A DNA stretch of 64,000 nucleotides from an uncultured Oceanospirillales bacterium (lineage in GTDB: Bacteria > Pseudomonadota > Gammaproteobacteria > Xanthomonadales > SZUA-36). This document shows positions 1 to 8,556 of the stretch, in pieces. Position numbers and translations under genes: made by a program. The notes under the pieces are model-generated. The model saw only the letters and a list, made by a program, of their open reading frames with translations. It was not told the origin of the DNA and made no database searches. The stretch spans positions 284,829-348,828 of the forward strand of contig CAJXKA010000004.1 in NCBI GenBank assembly GCA_913055655.1. Direction: 5' to 3'. Every line of letters starts with the position of its first letter. The stretch's first letter is position 1.

Positions 1-1035
1 GAAAAAATCCTGATCCGCTCCTTCTATTCGATAGTTCTGTAACTGTGGAATGAAAACACCATCAAACTCCAGGCCCTTGCAACTCTTGTCACAAACCACG
101 GTAATCACACCCTTTCCGTAAAAATCAATACCTGAAGGGTCTACACCAGTAGCGTACATCTGAACTCTAAGGCCTCGTTTATCAGCTTCAATCTTAAGGG
201 ACTCAACAGCACGCTTCTGTACTCTCCTGTTCGGAACAATTACACCCGCCGATAAGTCATCATTGTTATGAAGCCAACGAACAACTGATAACATCTCCTC
301 CCTGAGACTCTGGCATCTGACCAATCTTGGAACTGGCCCGTTTATGTTTTCTGGAATATCAGGCATACCAGTCGACATGCCTGCATAAAAATAACTCGCC
401 AACCGCGCAATCTGTGCTGTATTGCGGTAATTAGTAGTAACTTCGAACCGTTCCGTAAGGCCGAGGAAGGTCATTATCTCGTTTACGGTGGAATTACGGC
501 CTTCTTCCATCCTCTGGTTGTCATCCGCAAAAACAGTCACTGAGGCCCTTTTGCCTGCCTTGGTAATTAGCTCTGCGCTCATTAACCATGTCAAATAAAT
601 ATAAAACTCTTTTGGGAAATCCTGGCCCTCGTCAACAATGAGGTGCGTCCAGGAAAGTTTGCCCGGAAATGTGCAACCGTACTCGCTTAGAAATTCGATG
701 GCTCGCATAAAGTCTGGACTCCAAGGCTGACTTTCCGGCATTTTTCGTCCGACACCGCCGCTCCATTTTGAGTAAACCCAAGAGTGCCAAGTTCGGGTGT
801 GAACATGCATATCTAGCTCAATGACAGACCGCTCAACGTAACGGTTCAGCAGCTTGCTGTGCATAACAAAATCAGGCGTTCTCCCTTGTTCATACAATGC
901 TGCAGCCCTGTATAAAGCGAGCACAGTCTTACCGGTGCCAGGTGGCCCCACGCAAAGAACAGGCTCATTAAATGGAGCCTCCATTAGAAAGTCTTCCTGT
1001 TGTGGACTCAGCTCCGAACGTCTTGGAAGCCTCAC
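1..1035 (-). CDS. UvrD-like superfamily I helicase, C-terminus beyond window
   Basis: The first 345 residues of an SF1 DNA helicase are visible; the frame is open to the left edge, so the gene is cut by the window. Motif I (GPPGTGKT, about residues 30-37), a motif II variant (VDEGQD), a motif III-like FADDNQ, motif IV (NYRNT) and a motif V-like CKGLEFD occur in the expected order. No nuclease or TerB domain precedes the helicase core. I chose the GTG start at 1035-1033 because it lies 4 nt after the drmB2 stop and is preceded by GGAGG 9 nt upstream; no ATG fits before the Walker A motif except an internal one at residue 18. It is the last visible gene of the second DISARM-like cassette and is probably co-translated with it. 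Role (inferred): DNA-translocating partner of DrmAB. Confidence 0.85.
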   Translation of the reverse strand, partial: MRLPRRSELSPQQEDFLMEAPFNEPVLCVGPPGTGKTVLALYRAAALYEQGRTPDFVMHSKLLNRYVERSVIELDMHVHTRTWHSWVYSKWSGGVGRKMPESQPWSPDFMRAIEFLSEYGCTFPGKLSWTHLIVDEGQDFPKEFYIYLTWLMSAELITKAGKRASVTVFADDNQRMEEGRNSTVNEIMTFLGLTERFEVTTNYRNTAQIARLASYFYAGMSTGMPDIPENINGPVPRLVRCQSLREEMLSVVRWLHNNDDLSAGVIVPNRRVQKRAVESLKIEADKRGLRVQMYATGVDPSGIDFYGKGVITVVCDKSCKGLEFDGVFIPQLQNYRIEGADQDFF

Positions 1036-1039
1036 TTTT

Positions 1040-2902
1040 TCAGGCCTCCATAAGTGCTACGAAATTGCTGAAGAACCCCACCCCGGGTGTATTCTTAGTG
1101 CCGAGCAAAACTGATCGATCAAGCAAACAATTTGCATGATCGCAACTGGTTTCAGCTACTAAAGTACAAGCATGGCAAGCAGACTTGTTTAAACCATAGG
1201 AGCCTTGTTTTTCCATTTCGCTACAAATGGGATCGCTTGAGCACCAAGCAGCACGAAAAAGTGCCGTTTTTAGAGTTCCATAGAAGTTTTCAGGAATACC
1301 CTGCCTTACCAATCCACCAAGCGCACCTTCACTATCAGACGACGCTGTGTATAAAAGCAGTCCTGCCATCCCAGTCTCCTCATCTGAATAAATGCGCTCA
1401 GAAATGGATGAAGAGGAGTAACCGCATTCAAAACAAAGCTGCCGGATAAGCAAATGTGCCAGCGTGTGCAATAGTACGAATCTGTTCGTTGCCTCTGGCA
1501 GAAAATCCAAAGTAGTTTTCTCCCGAGCATGCCTCATTGCAGCGAGCACCTTATTTGGAACCCTTTTTTCCCATGTCTCCAATGCCCGGGGGTCAAGTGC
1601 AACAAAAATCCCTTCACCATAGATTTCAACTGCGGGTAACCAGTTGGTAGTTGCACCTAAAGAAGGAGAAACGAGCATTTCACGGTTAGGCTCCAGTCGA
1701 TTAAAGCCCTTAAGAGCGCGGACGATCCTCAACCTTCTCGCCAAAGTAACCTGTCCAATCAGACGCCTGAACTCCTTCCAAACCGGCTGTTCCTTTTCAG
1801 GCAGATGCTCACCAAAAGCATCAAGAGGTGCAATATCAGCCATGAATTCAGCGTTAGGCATAATCTCCGGAGGAGATAAAAATGAACTCCATTCGTCATT
1901 CAGCAATTCATCATCACAGGAATCGACAGGTGGAACTTCAGCATCAGCGACCCCGGAATCATGCAAGCAATCCCAAACGTGCTCTACTGTCACACCAAGA
2001 GATTCCAAGTGTTCATCACGCACAATTGGATCAATAAAGGTTTTTGCAAACTTATTATCTGGAGCGTCTACCAGTGCTTTAATTTTTAACAGCGGGGTCC
2101 AGCCAGGATGCGCGCGAATTAAGTCGAAAAGTGATTCGTCCTCTTCGAATCCGGCTCGGATATCTATTGCCGACTCAACAACAGGAAAGTACGCATTGCT
2201 GGCACCGCGTTGAACGGCTTGGGGAATTCTGTCACATGGAGCGGCAAGGTCATTTTTTTGCCAAGGTTGAGTTCCCGGGCAATGCTTCCATACTCGCCTG
2301 AGTGAATCCTTCTTGGGAATCTGTTCGAGGTCGTGTTGAGCACCACAGTTTCTACACTCCACATACAATGATTGGAGGCCCGCACCTCTATCCGGCCATG
2401 ACTTAAAGTAAACCCTTTTGTTCTTACAATCCCTATGCTCAGGCTTTCCATTCGGAGACAGATGCGCCCAGAAGTCCCAAGGAATATCAGTCAGATGCCC
2501 ATGTCCACAAACCGCAACAAATCGCATGGGAACCAACTTATGGCGCTTACCACAATTACTACATGACGGCACTGCCCCCTCAGTTTCTTTGAATGGCCCC
2601 CACTTATACATTGCTCGGCAAGTCGGGCAAAATAGCCATGCAGGAAAACGATAGTATGGGGTAGAGCCGCCACCTCTGGTCGCCCCTGGAAACTTCGAAT
2701 TATCAGCAATGGGTGCGGCCCTGAAACCTTCTACGCCCAAGACTCGCTCCAAACGAGGGAGCCTTAGATCGGGCTCCTCACGACACCTCCATTTCGTCGT
2801 GTCCATCGCCACAAAAGACTCAGAACCAAAATCATAAACACCCCCTACGCCAAATGGCGTTATTGTCTGAGCGCGGCGAACGGTCCTGTCAACCTTTTTC
2901 AT
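1040..2902 (-). CDS. drmB: DrmB-like protein with DUF1998 domain (second copy)
   Basis: 620 residues. The N-terminal half has zinc-ribbon-like cysteine pairs (CPTC near residue 92, CSNC near 114), followed by the VCGHGHLTDIPW signature seen in DUF1998/DrmB proteins, then further CxxC pairs (CRNCG). The C-terminal DUF1998 region carries LLHTLAHLLIRQ, the SISERIY box and a GALGGL turn, ending in a Cys-rich tail (CSSDPIC, CHAC, CDHANC). In DISARM, DrmB is the partner that forms a complex with the DrmA helicase to bind DNA and restrict phage. The start is the ATG at 2902, which overlaps the drmA2 stop as ATGA; an in-frame ATG at 2983 would overlap drmA by 85 bp and adds residues not matching DrmB1. 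Paralogous to the product at 8557-10371, but diverged along most of its length. Confidence 0.86.
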   Translation of the reverse strand: MKKVDRTVRRAQTITPFGVGGVYDFGSESFVAMDTTKWRCREEPDLRLPRLERVLGVEGFRAAPIADNSKFPGATRGGGSTPYYRFPAWLFCPTCRAMYKWGPFKETEGAVPSCSNCGKRHKLVPMRFVAVCGHGHLTDIPWDFWAHLSPNGKPEHRDCKNKRVYFKSWPDRGAGLQSLYVECRNCGAQHDLEQIPKKDSLRRVWKHCPGTQPWQKNDLAAPCDRIPQAVQRGASNAYFPVVESAIDIRAGFEEDESLFDLIRAHPGWTPLLKIKALVDAPDNKFAKTFIDPIVRDEHLESLGVTVEHVWDCLHDSGVADAEVPPVDSCDDELLNDEWSSFLSPPEIMPNAEFMADIAPLDAFGEHLPEKEQPVWKEFRRLIGQVTLARRLRIVRALKGFNRLEPNREMLVSPSLGATTNWLPAVEIYGEGIFVALDPRALETWEKRVPNKVLAAMRHAREKTTLDFLPEATNRFVLLHTLAHLLIRQLCFECGYSSSSISERIYSDEETGMAGLLLYTASSDSEGALGGLVRQGIPENFYGTLKTALFRAAWCSSDPICSEMEKQGSYGLNKSACHACTLVAETSCDHANCLLDRSVLLGTKNTPGVGFFSNFVALMEA

Positions 2903-5900
2903 TGCGGCGTCCCAGCGTGCTCGCCCCATATATAGATATTGCAGTCCGAATCCACATTCCTCATTGAATTCAATGTAGGCCAAGGCAGCTCTGGTTTTGC
3001 GGCACCGCCCGGAACATACGAAACCAATAGTGGTTCAAAATTCTTAGAGCCACGCGTTGCATACCGCAGCACAAAGCTTCCTCGCCTTGATTGCTCCGCA
3101 ACGTTATTCCAGGCAGTCACGCATTCATGTAAATACCGTTCGATTTCTTGTGTGGTTTGTATGTTGCCCCTTTCAGCCAGTTTCATCCTAGCCAGCAAGT
3201 CGCTAATGCCTGCTGAAACTTCGCTCTTACTTGAATCAAAATTTTTAGCGCCATCGTTACCAGAAAGCCCTGAGCAATATCTAACTACAATTACCAGTGC
3301 GGCATGGACAGCCCTCTCCATAGCAGGTAACGCGTATGGTGTGACACTTGTAGGCTCAACTGCACGATAAAGCGCTTGATGATATGGAACAAACGACTCG
3401 TACTGAGAACGATCCCTCGCCTTGTTATTCGGATAGAACGCCACGACCAGGCCGGGAACAGCATCACGCCCCACACGTGAAGAGGCTTGAATGTATTCGG
3501 AGGTGGTTTTAGGTTGACCATTCATTACTATCAGCCCCAATCTCTTAACATCGACGCCAACAGAAAACATGTTTGTACATGGCAGGCAATCAATTGCACC
3601 GGGCTGGTCTTTTGACGTTTTCAATCGCTCCAGAATCTCTGGAATCTCTCTGGAAGGGATATTAGCGGACATTTCAACCGGCTCAATCTTTCTGGCCTTT
3701 GCCGGATTAACTGCTATTACTTCAGCTCGCTTGGGAATATCATCCAATGACATTGTCATCGTTTTACCAAGCTCACGGCGGCTGTTATGAAAAATCACTT
3801 GTGTCCAGTAACCGTCAGCAGCATCAACTGAAAGGTCCGCATCTATTGCTGCCTGAGCCAGTACGGCAGAGGTATGGACCAGAGACGTGACTGGCGTGTG
3901 GTACTGGCCCATTACACCGATATAAAGACGCCCTGGGTTTTCTTCCGAAGTATCTTCTTCCCTGGAAAAGAATGAATCCTCAACTCGCATCCCTGATGGA
4001 GGAAACACAAAACAATCCCTGGCGTAGAGTTTTCTGACTTGCTCTTCAGCTCTTCGAATAGTTGCGGTAGCTGCGATGTATTTTGGATGGGCACCAAATT
4101 TCTTCATTACTACATCGATGGCTGCTTCATATAGTCCGGCAATAGTTCCTAGTGGGCCAGAAATGAGATGAAGTTCATCTTGAAGAATGAGTGAAGGTGG
4201 CCTCCTTTTCTGCGCCCCACCAGAAAAAAAAGACTTTGGTTCATCAGCCCAAGCTAAACGCGCGAACTTATCAATCGTACCTATCAAAAATGACGGCGGA
4301 TTTAAGTAAAGAGCCTCATCGACCGTTTGTATTGGTAAACCTGTGTTGAATTCGCAGCTTGTGGTTGGGCAATAAAATTCCAAGCCTGAAGCACTTGCCT
4401 TCACGCCATAATCTGATGGGTCACCAGATTGCACTTCAGGAATAATGCGTGTCCCACACCATGGACACTGTAGAAGCTGAAAAGGATTCTCGGGCCTGGG
4501 TTGCTCTCTCAATGCAATGTATTTTTGCAAGGCACCGTCAGAATACTGTGAGTCACTGGACAGATGGTTGGGAGTTGTTGGGTAACCGACCCATAAGCCA
4601 AGAGAAAAAGGCTCATCGCCCCACACATCAGGATTCATTCGGCGTACGTATTCGCACGCACAGATAAGAGCCGCCGCCCTCTGAAACTGTTGCGTTGTAA
4701 GGAGCCGAAGCGTGTACCGAAGTATCACAGCCGTACCACCGCCAGCATCGCCATATTGTGTTCTCCGATGCAGCAACTCAAATGCCGCAACAGAGAGATA
4801 CGCCTCAGTTTTGCCACCACCAGTTGGAAACCAGATCAGATCTGCTACATCACGATCCAGAGAATTTACGTTCCCAACCGACTCTATCGCAAGCAATTGA
4901 AACGCCAGCTGAAACGGCCTCCAACGATAATCCCTCCAAGAGCTTTCGGAGTAATCGGGCGCAACGAACTTGATTGAGTTGGCATCGCGTAACCGGCCGC
5001 CATATGCAGAACTTGAATGAATCATCTGCATTAACATGATCTTGTTGGCCAGTACGAAGCATTTTTGGGCGCTCTCGTTTACGGTCAAGAACCCAAGGCC
5101 CTTTTGCATTCGTTGATGTGCGAGCGCCTTGCGGCCGGCTATACGACCAGAAGCACCAACAAGTTCTTTCGGAACAGTTTTTTGAGCATCGGTTTTCATC
5201 CATTGCTCATAGCTATCGATAAAGCGTCGAAGTCCGGCTTCTTTTTTATGCCACGGCACCCTCTCATCAGCCAGATACTGCAGAGAAAAAATGCGATCAC
5301 CTGCAAGCTCATGGTTTTCCGGCAGGTTCGCTGTGACTGGGGGAACTTCATACTCAGGAATGAACGATGATTCGACATACTTGGCAGCAGATTCCCCTTC
5401 AAGGGTTTGCCACATTGGTGCGCAACCGTGCCCAATCGCAAATGTCGCCTTGTCCTGATAGGTTAGTGCAAGCTCTTCCTCTTCCTCATCCCAAGAAAAC
5501 CGATTAGGTGATGGGTAAGCCCTGATTTGTGCGTTTTCTCCGATGCAACGAATCCAGACCTGATGCAGTACATCTTCCGGCTTGAACTTGTCCTGAACCG
5601 ATCTCGCATTGACCAACGTCACGGTGACTATATGGCCACTTACCATTCGGCGCCATGTCGAAACCAGCGATGCTCGACCCTGGAGAACACTCGCAATTTC
5701 TTGCCGAGTGCCTTTTCCAAGGATGTGGGTTTCAGGGCTGGACGTGGTCGCCAAAGGCATTCGCTTCCATACATTAATGCCCTTGTCATCGACCCCCATC
5801 TCGTAGGCGCCCGCTGCAATCTCCACTCTGATTTCAGGCGTTACTTCATCGGCCAGAAAGAATGAGAGTCCCATAGATGCTGGCTTTAACTGGTATGCAA

Positions 5901-6129
5901 GCGTAATAGGATCTTCGCCGCTTTGGTCCTCCTCTTCATTTTCGCTGTCCTGCCCAAAACCTGCGCCTTTAGGAAAAAGTGCACCCAATAAATAATATGT
6001 TTGGGGTTCATCCTTTCGATGAAGCTGTTCTTCTTCCCCCCCAAGTGGTCCGATGAGATGCGACCTCACATAGTCGACGACTTTTCGCCTCTCATGCGAA
6101 AGGGCAGAGGTGCTGGTTTTTTCTTTCAT
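2899..6129 (-). CDS. drmA: DrmA-like SF2 helicase (second copy)
   Basis: 1076 residues. The first 400 form a large N-terminal region without a motif I can name. The helicase core has Walker A FPTGGGKTEAYL (434-441), a zinc ribbon inserted between lobes (C555, C558, C587, C592), DELH (651-654), the ATAT motif III (687-690), and in lobe 2 SVGVD and QASSRVGR (881-888). FPTGGGKTEAY and QDELHLI(S/T)GPLG are hallmarks of the DrmA helicase of DISARM. Its neighbours are coupled on both sides: it starts inside the stop of the NERD-helicase gene (ATGA) and its stop overlaps the drmB2 start (ATGA), which implies stoichiometric synthesis. Probable role (family knowledge plus context): ATP-driven DNA loading or translocation in anti-phage restriction. 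Confidence 0.88.
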   Translation of the reverse strand: MKEKTSTSALSHERRKVVDYVRSHLIGPLGGEEEQLHRKDEPQTYYLLGALFPKGAGFGQDSENEEEDQSGEDPITLAYQLKPASMGLSFFLADEVTPEIRVEIAAGAYEMGVDDKGINVWKRMPLATTSSPETHILGKGTRQEIASVLQGRASLVSTWRRMVSGHIVTVTLVNARSVQDKFKPEDVLHQVWIRCIGENAQIRAYPSPNRFSWDEEEEELALTYQDKATFAIGHGCAPMWQTLEGESAAKYVESSFIPEYEVPPVTANLPENHELAGDRIFSLQYLADERVPWHKKEAGLRRFIDSYEQWMKTDAQKTVPKELVGASGRIAGRKALAHQRMQKGLGFLTVNESAQKCFVLANKIMLMQMIHSSSAYGGRLRDANSIKFVAPDYSESSWRDYRWRPFQLAFQLLAIESVGNVNSLDRDVADLIWFPTGGGKTEAYLSVAAFELLHRRTQYGDAGGGTAVILRYTLRLLTTQQFQRAAALICACEYVRRMNPDVWGDEPFSLGLWVGYPTTPNHLSSDSQYSDGALQKYIALREQPRPENPFQLLQCPWCGTRIIPEVQSGDPSDYGVKASASGLEFYCPTTSCEFNTGLPIQTVDEALYLNPPSFLIGTIDKFARLAWADEPKSFFSGGAQKRRPPSLILQDELHLISGPLGTIAGLYEAAIDVVMKKFGAHPKYIAATATIRRAEEQVRKLYARDCFVFPPSGMRVEDSFFSREEDTSEENPGRLYIGVMGQYHTPVTSLVHTSAVLAQAAIDADLSVDAADGYWTQVIFHNSRRELGKTMTMSLDDIPKRAEVIAVNPAKARKIEPVEMSANIPSREIPEILERLKTSKDQPGAIDCLPCTNMFSVGVDVKRLGLIVMNGQPKTTSEYIQASSRVGRDAVPGLVVAFYPNNKARDRSQYESFVPYHQALYRAVEPTSVTPYALPAMERAVHAALVIVVRYCSGLSGNDGAKNFDSSKSEVSAGISDLLARMKLAERGNIQTTQEIERYLHECVTAWNNVAEQSRRGSFVLRYATRGSKNFEPLLVSYVPGGAAKPELPWPTLNSMRNVDSDCNIYIWGEHAGTPQ

Positions 6130-7778
6130 GATGAAGTTAAAAACTCGCGAACTGCAGTTGCATTGCGGTTTTTCAGACTCTCAAACCAAGGCTTCCTATC
6201 AAGAGGCAGCGGCATGCACAATACGGTGTTAGCTCTCGTCATAGCTACATAAAATTCATTGATCACGTTTTCGCGCTCCGGTGCGTGTTCAAGGTCGATC
6301 AGAAACACATATCGATTTTCTAACCCTTTAAACTCTCTGACGGTTGCAAAAGTTAGCTGGGTGTCCTGCCAGACTTCACCGTAATTTTCGTTGATTACAG
6401 TGATTCTTCTTTTCCAGCGTTTATTAAGTAATTGAACCACGCTATTTTCGTAAGGGACGAATGAGATCAGTGTTATTTGCCCAGGCAGAACGCTCTCCTC
6501 ATCGATCCATTTGACCAGCTGTTGGTCTAGCAGCGTTGCCAGCTTTTCTCTTGAGTCATAGTCCATTCCCTTCCAAAGAACAGGCAAACCACCCGCAACT
6601 ACCGGACAGTCACCAATTGATCCACCTGTATACATCAGAGTATGTAATGCGATTTGCTGGGTATTTCTGCAATTCAGGGTCAAGGGAACAACGAACGCAC
6701 ATTCTCGAATCAGTTCATACACCTCGGCACTTGTGTGTGCATACAAAGAAGACTGCTTATTTGGGTCCATGAAAAAGTACCAGCGACCGCTTTGAATCCC
6801 CCCATTGATTACCCCGTCAAGAATGTCAAAGCTTTCAGACTCAAGAATGTCCTGAGCTTCATCAACGACCAACGCATCGAATTCGGGCGCGCTCCCCCGC
6901 GCGATCAATTCCTTCAATTGAAGAAAGTTCACCACGCGAACGTTTGATTCTTTCAACTCGTTCGCCAGCATTGAAGCCAGCACAGGGCTTCTGCATATAA
7001 ACAGCACCGAATAGCCCATTGCATCCAGTGTTCTGGCCGCTTTCCTGGCCACCAGAGTTTTACCCGTACCAGCCCCGCCCTCGATCACAACGCGTCGATT
7101 GGCAAGAATAAAGTCCACTGCTCTGAACTGCTGTTCAGTCAATGTGATGAGCTCACTCCACGCATCCCCTACCCGTGAGAGTAAAGAAATATCACGATCA
7201 AACTCATTTCGGAGACTTTTATTAACCGTGGCCAGCTCTTCTTCACTGATTGGCGAACTTTTACGCGTTCGTTCCATCCAGAACTGATACAGCCCCTGGA
7301 CCCACCGGCCAAGGTTTTTCCTGTCCCAGTCAATGACATCGAAAACCTGCTCGCGCGTCAGCTCCACCCCAACTTCACCGATTTTGACATCGGGAAACAT
7401 CACAGCAAAACCAAACATAAGCTTTTTAAGCAGCGGGACGGAAAGCTTATCCTCCAACAGCCTTTGTAAAGCATCGCGGGCCGACTCTGCTTGCACCAAC
7501 GGACTTTCATTCAACTGGTTCTTTTCGTCATCCTCGTTAGTTGTATACCAAATACCTTTATCAACTGAGATCCTCCCACCCTTGACTTCAAGAACCAGAA
7601 TCCCATGCGGCGATACGACCACAAAATCTGCCTCAGCATATTGCTTTTTTTCGTGCCTGGGTAAATTTAAGGAATGGTAGACCGTTGTTTTTTCAGCTGT
7701 TAAAGTCTTGAAAGCCCGGAAGATTTTCCTTTCGGCTTTACTTCTGAATTTAAATACTACTGGTGGGTTCATATCCAT
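6126..7778 (-). CDS. NERD-domain nuclease fused to UvrD-like helicase
   Basis: About 550 residues. Residues 12-110 look like a NERD (nuclease-related) domain: a conserved acidic position in YAEADFVVV (D51) followed by LEVKGG (E64, K66) resembles the D...ExK core of restriction-endonuclease folds. A UvrD/SF1 helicase follows, with Walker A GGAGTGKT (234-241), VDEAQD (306-310), LNCRNT and, near the end, FKGLE and VAMTRA (motifs V and VI). The fusion suggests a helicase-nuclease acting on foreign DNA. The start is uncertain: ATG 7778 has a GGGG-containing Shine-Dalgarno-like stretch and begins just before the NERD domain; ATG 7823 adds 15 residues. It opens the second cassette and overlaps drmA2 by 4 bp. 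The IS scar lies immediately upstream, so this cassette may have lost or acquired its promoter there. Confidence 0.85.
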   Translation of the reverse strand: MDMNPPVVFKFRSKAERKIFRAFKTLTAEKTTVYHSLNLPRHEKKQYAEADFVVVSPHGILVLEVKGGRISVDKGIWYTTNEDDEKNQLNESPLVQAESARDALQRLLEDKLSVPLLKKLMFGFAVMFPDVKIGEVGVELTREQVFDVIDWDRKNLGRWVQGLYQFWMERTRKSSPISEEELATVNKSLRNEFDRDISLLSRVGDAWSELITLTEQQFRAVDFILANRRVVIEGGAGTGKTLVARKAARTLDAMGYSVLFICRSPVLASMLANELKESNVRVVNFLQLKELIARGSAPEFDALVVDEAQDILESESFDILDGVINGGIQSGRWYFFMDPNKQSSLYAHTSAEVYELIRECAFVVPLTLNCRNTQQIALHTLMYTGGSIGDCPVVAGGLPVLWKGMDYDSREKLATLLDQQLVKWIDEESVLPGQITLISFVPYENSVVQLLNKRWKRRITVINENYGEVWQDTQLTFATVREFKGLENRYVFLIDLEHAPERENVINEFYVAMTRANTVLCMPLPLDRKPWFESLKNRNATAVREFLTSS

Positions 7779-7953
7779 CTGCGCACCCCAATTTGCTATG
7801 CGGACTTTTGTATAACCAAACATCGCCTCAGAGTGCCGCTAAGACGCTAGATTAGTTAACACGTAAGCTTCCCCTCCCAGCGTAACAGGTAATAACTAGA
7901 GCTCTCTGGCAGTGACGTTGCCCCCATATTGAGGCCATTCATTACTGGAAAGC

Positions 7954-8130
7954 TTACGACCGCAGCTCGCGTAACTCGGACACACCAAGGTTGGCGTACT
8001 TCTTGTTCCAGACGTAAAAGGTGGCTTCGCAGACCCCCAGTTGCCGACAAATATCCGCAACCGGTGTATCTGCCTCATGCTGGCGTAGTGCGTAGGTGAC
8101 TTGCTCTTCGCTGAACTTGGATCGTTTCAT
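7954..8130 (-). pseudogene. IS3-family transposase OrfA fragment
   Basis: The translation starts MKRSKFSEEQ and continues with a helix-turn-helix (VADICRQLGVCEATFYVW) followed by KYANLGVSELREL, matching the N-terminus of IS3-family OrfA proteins. It stops just after the first leucine-zipper residues; no remainder of OrfA and no OrfB (DDE integrase) is found in any frame nearby. It is therefore a decayed insertion sequence, not a working element. It lies in the gap between the two DISARM-like cassettes. Confidence 0.75.
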
Positions 8131-8356
8131 CGTCCTCAATTCCTTGCTTCGAGAACCTCGAAACGCCACGGTACTCCAGTTTTATGGTGACGTCGATTTC
8201 TGGGACAACGTCAAGATATGGGCCAAACTGAACCGTCTAATCTCTAAGCTCTTCAACAATCGCAGCCAAATGTCGGCTGAACCAGAATCTTGTTGCGACA
8301 GGACGAAACTGAGTCATTCGATCATGCAAAGGGCATACCACACCTTCAACTCCTGG

Positions 8357-8510
8357 GCTATGGGCCCGGATGCTCATGCCCCTGCGGGACAGAATGCGAG
8401 TCTCCAAAATCGTCTCCTCCGTCAGCATCGGTCCGCCCTCCAAATAGGTCAGCCCCGGTTAAACAGAGGTGGGTCAATAGTAATGTCCGTTAGTGGGTCA
8501 CTTTAGCGTT
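8357..8510 (-). mobile_element. IS21-family remnant: istA 5' end and terminal repeats
   Basis: From the ATG at 8428 leftward the minus strand encodes MLTEETILETRILSRRGMSIRA, the usual start of IS21-type IstA transposases; similarity is lost abruptly after that point. Just upstream (8460-8510) the minus strand has two close TGACCCAC repeats, in keeping with the multiple terminal repeats of IS21 elements. No istB is present. Boundaries are approximate. Confidence 0.55.
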
Positions 8511-8556
8511 TCCGCTGAACCTTATGCTGGATTAATCAACCCAATCGGTTACCCAG

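Larger units (their letters stand above)
7824..8556. other. Intergenic scar between the two DISARM-like cassettes
   Basis: This 733-bp gap holds the IS3 and IS21 fragments annotated separately. The rest (7824-7953, 8131-8356 and 8511-8556) contains no recognisable gene or terminator. Because the two flanking operons are collinear, the insertion sequences either landed between them or mark the junction where one cassette was added beside the other. Confidence 0.6.
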
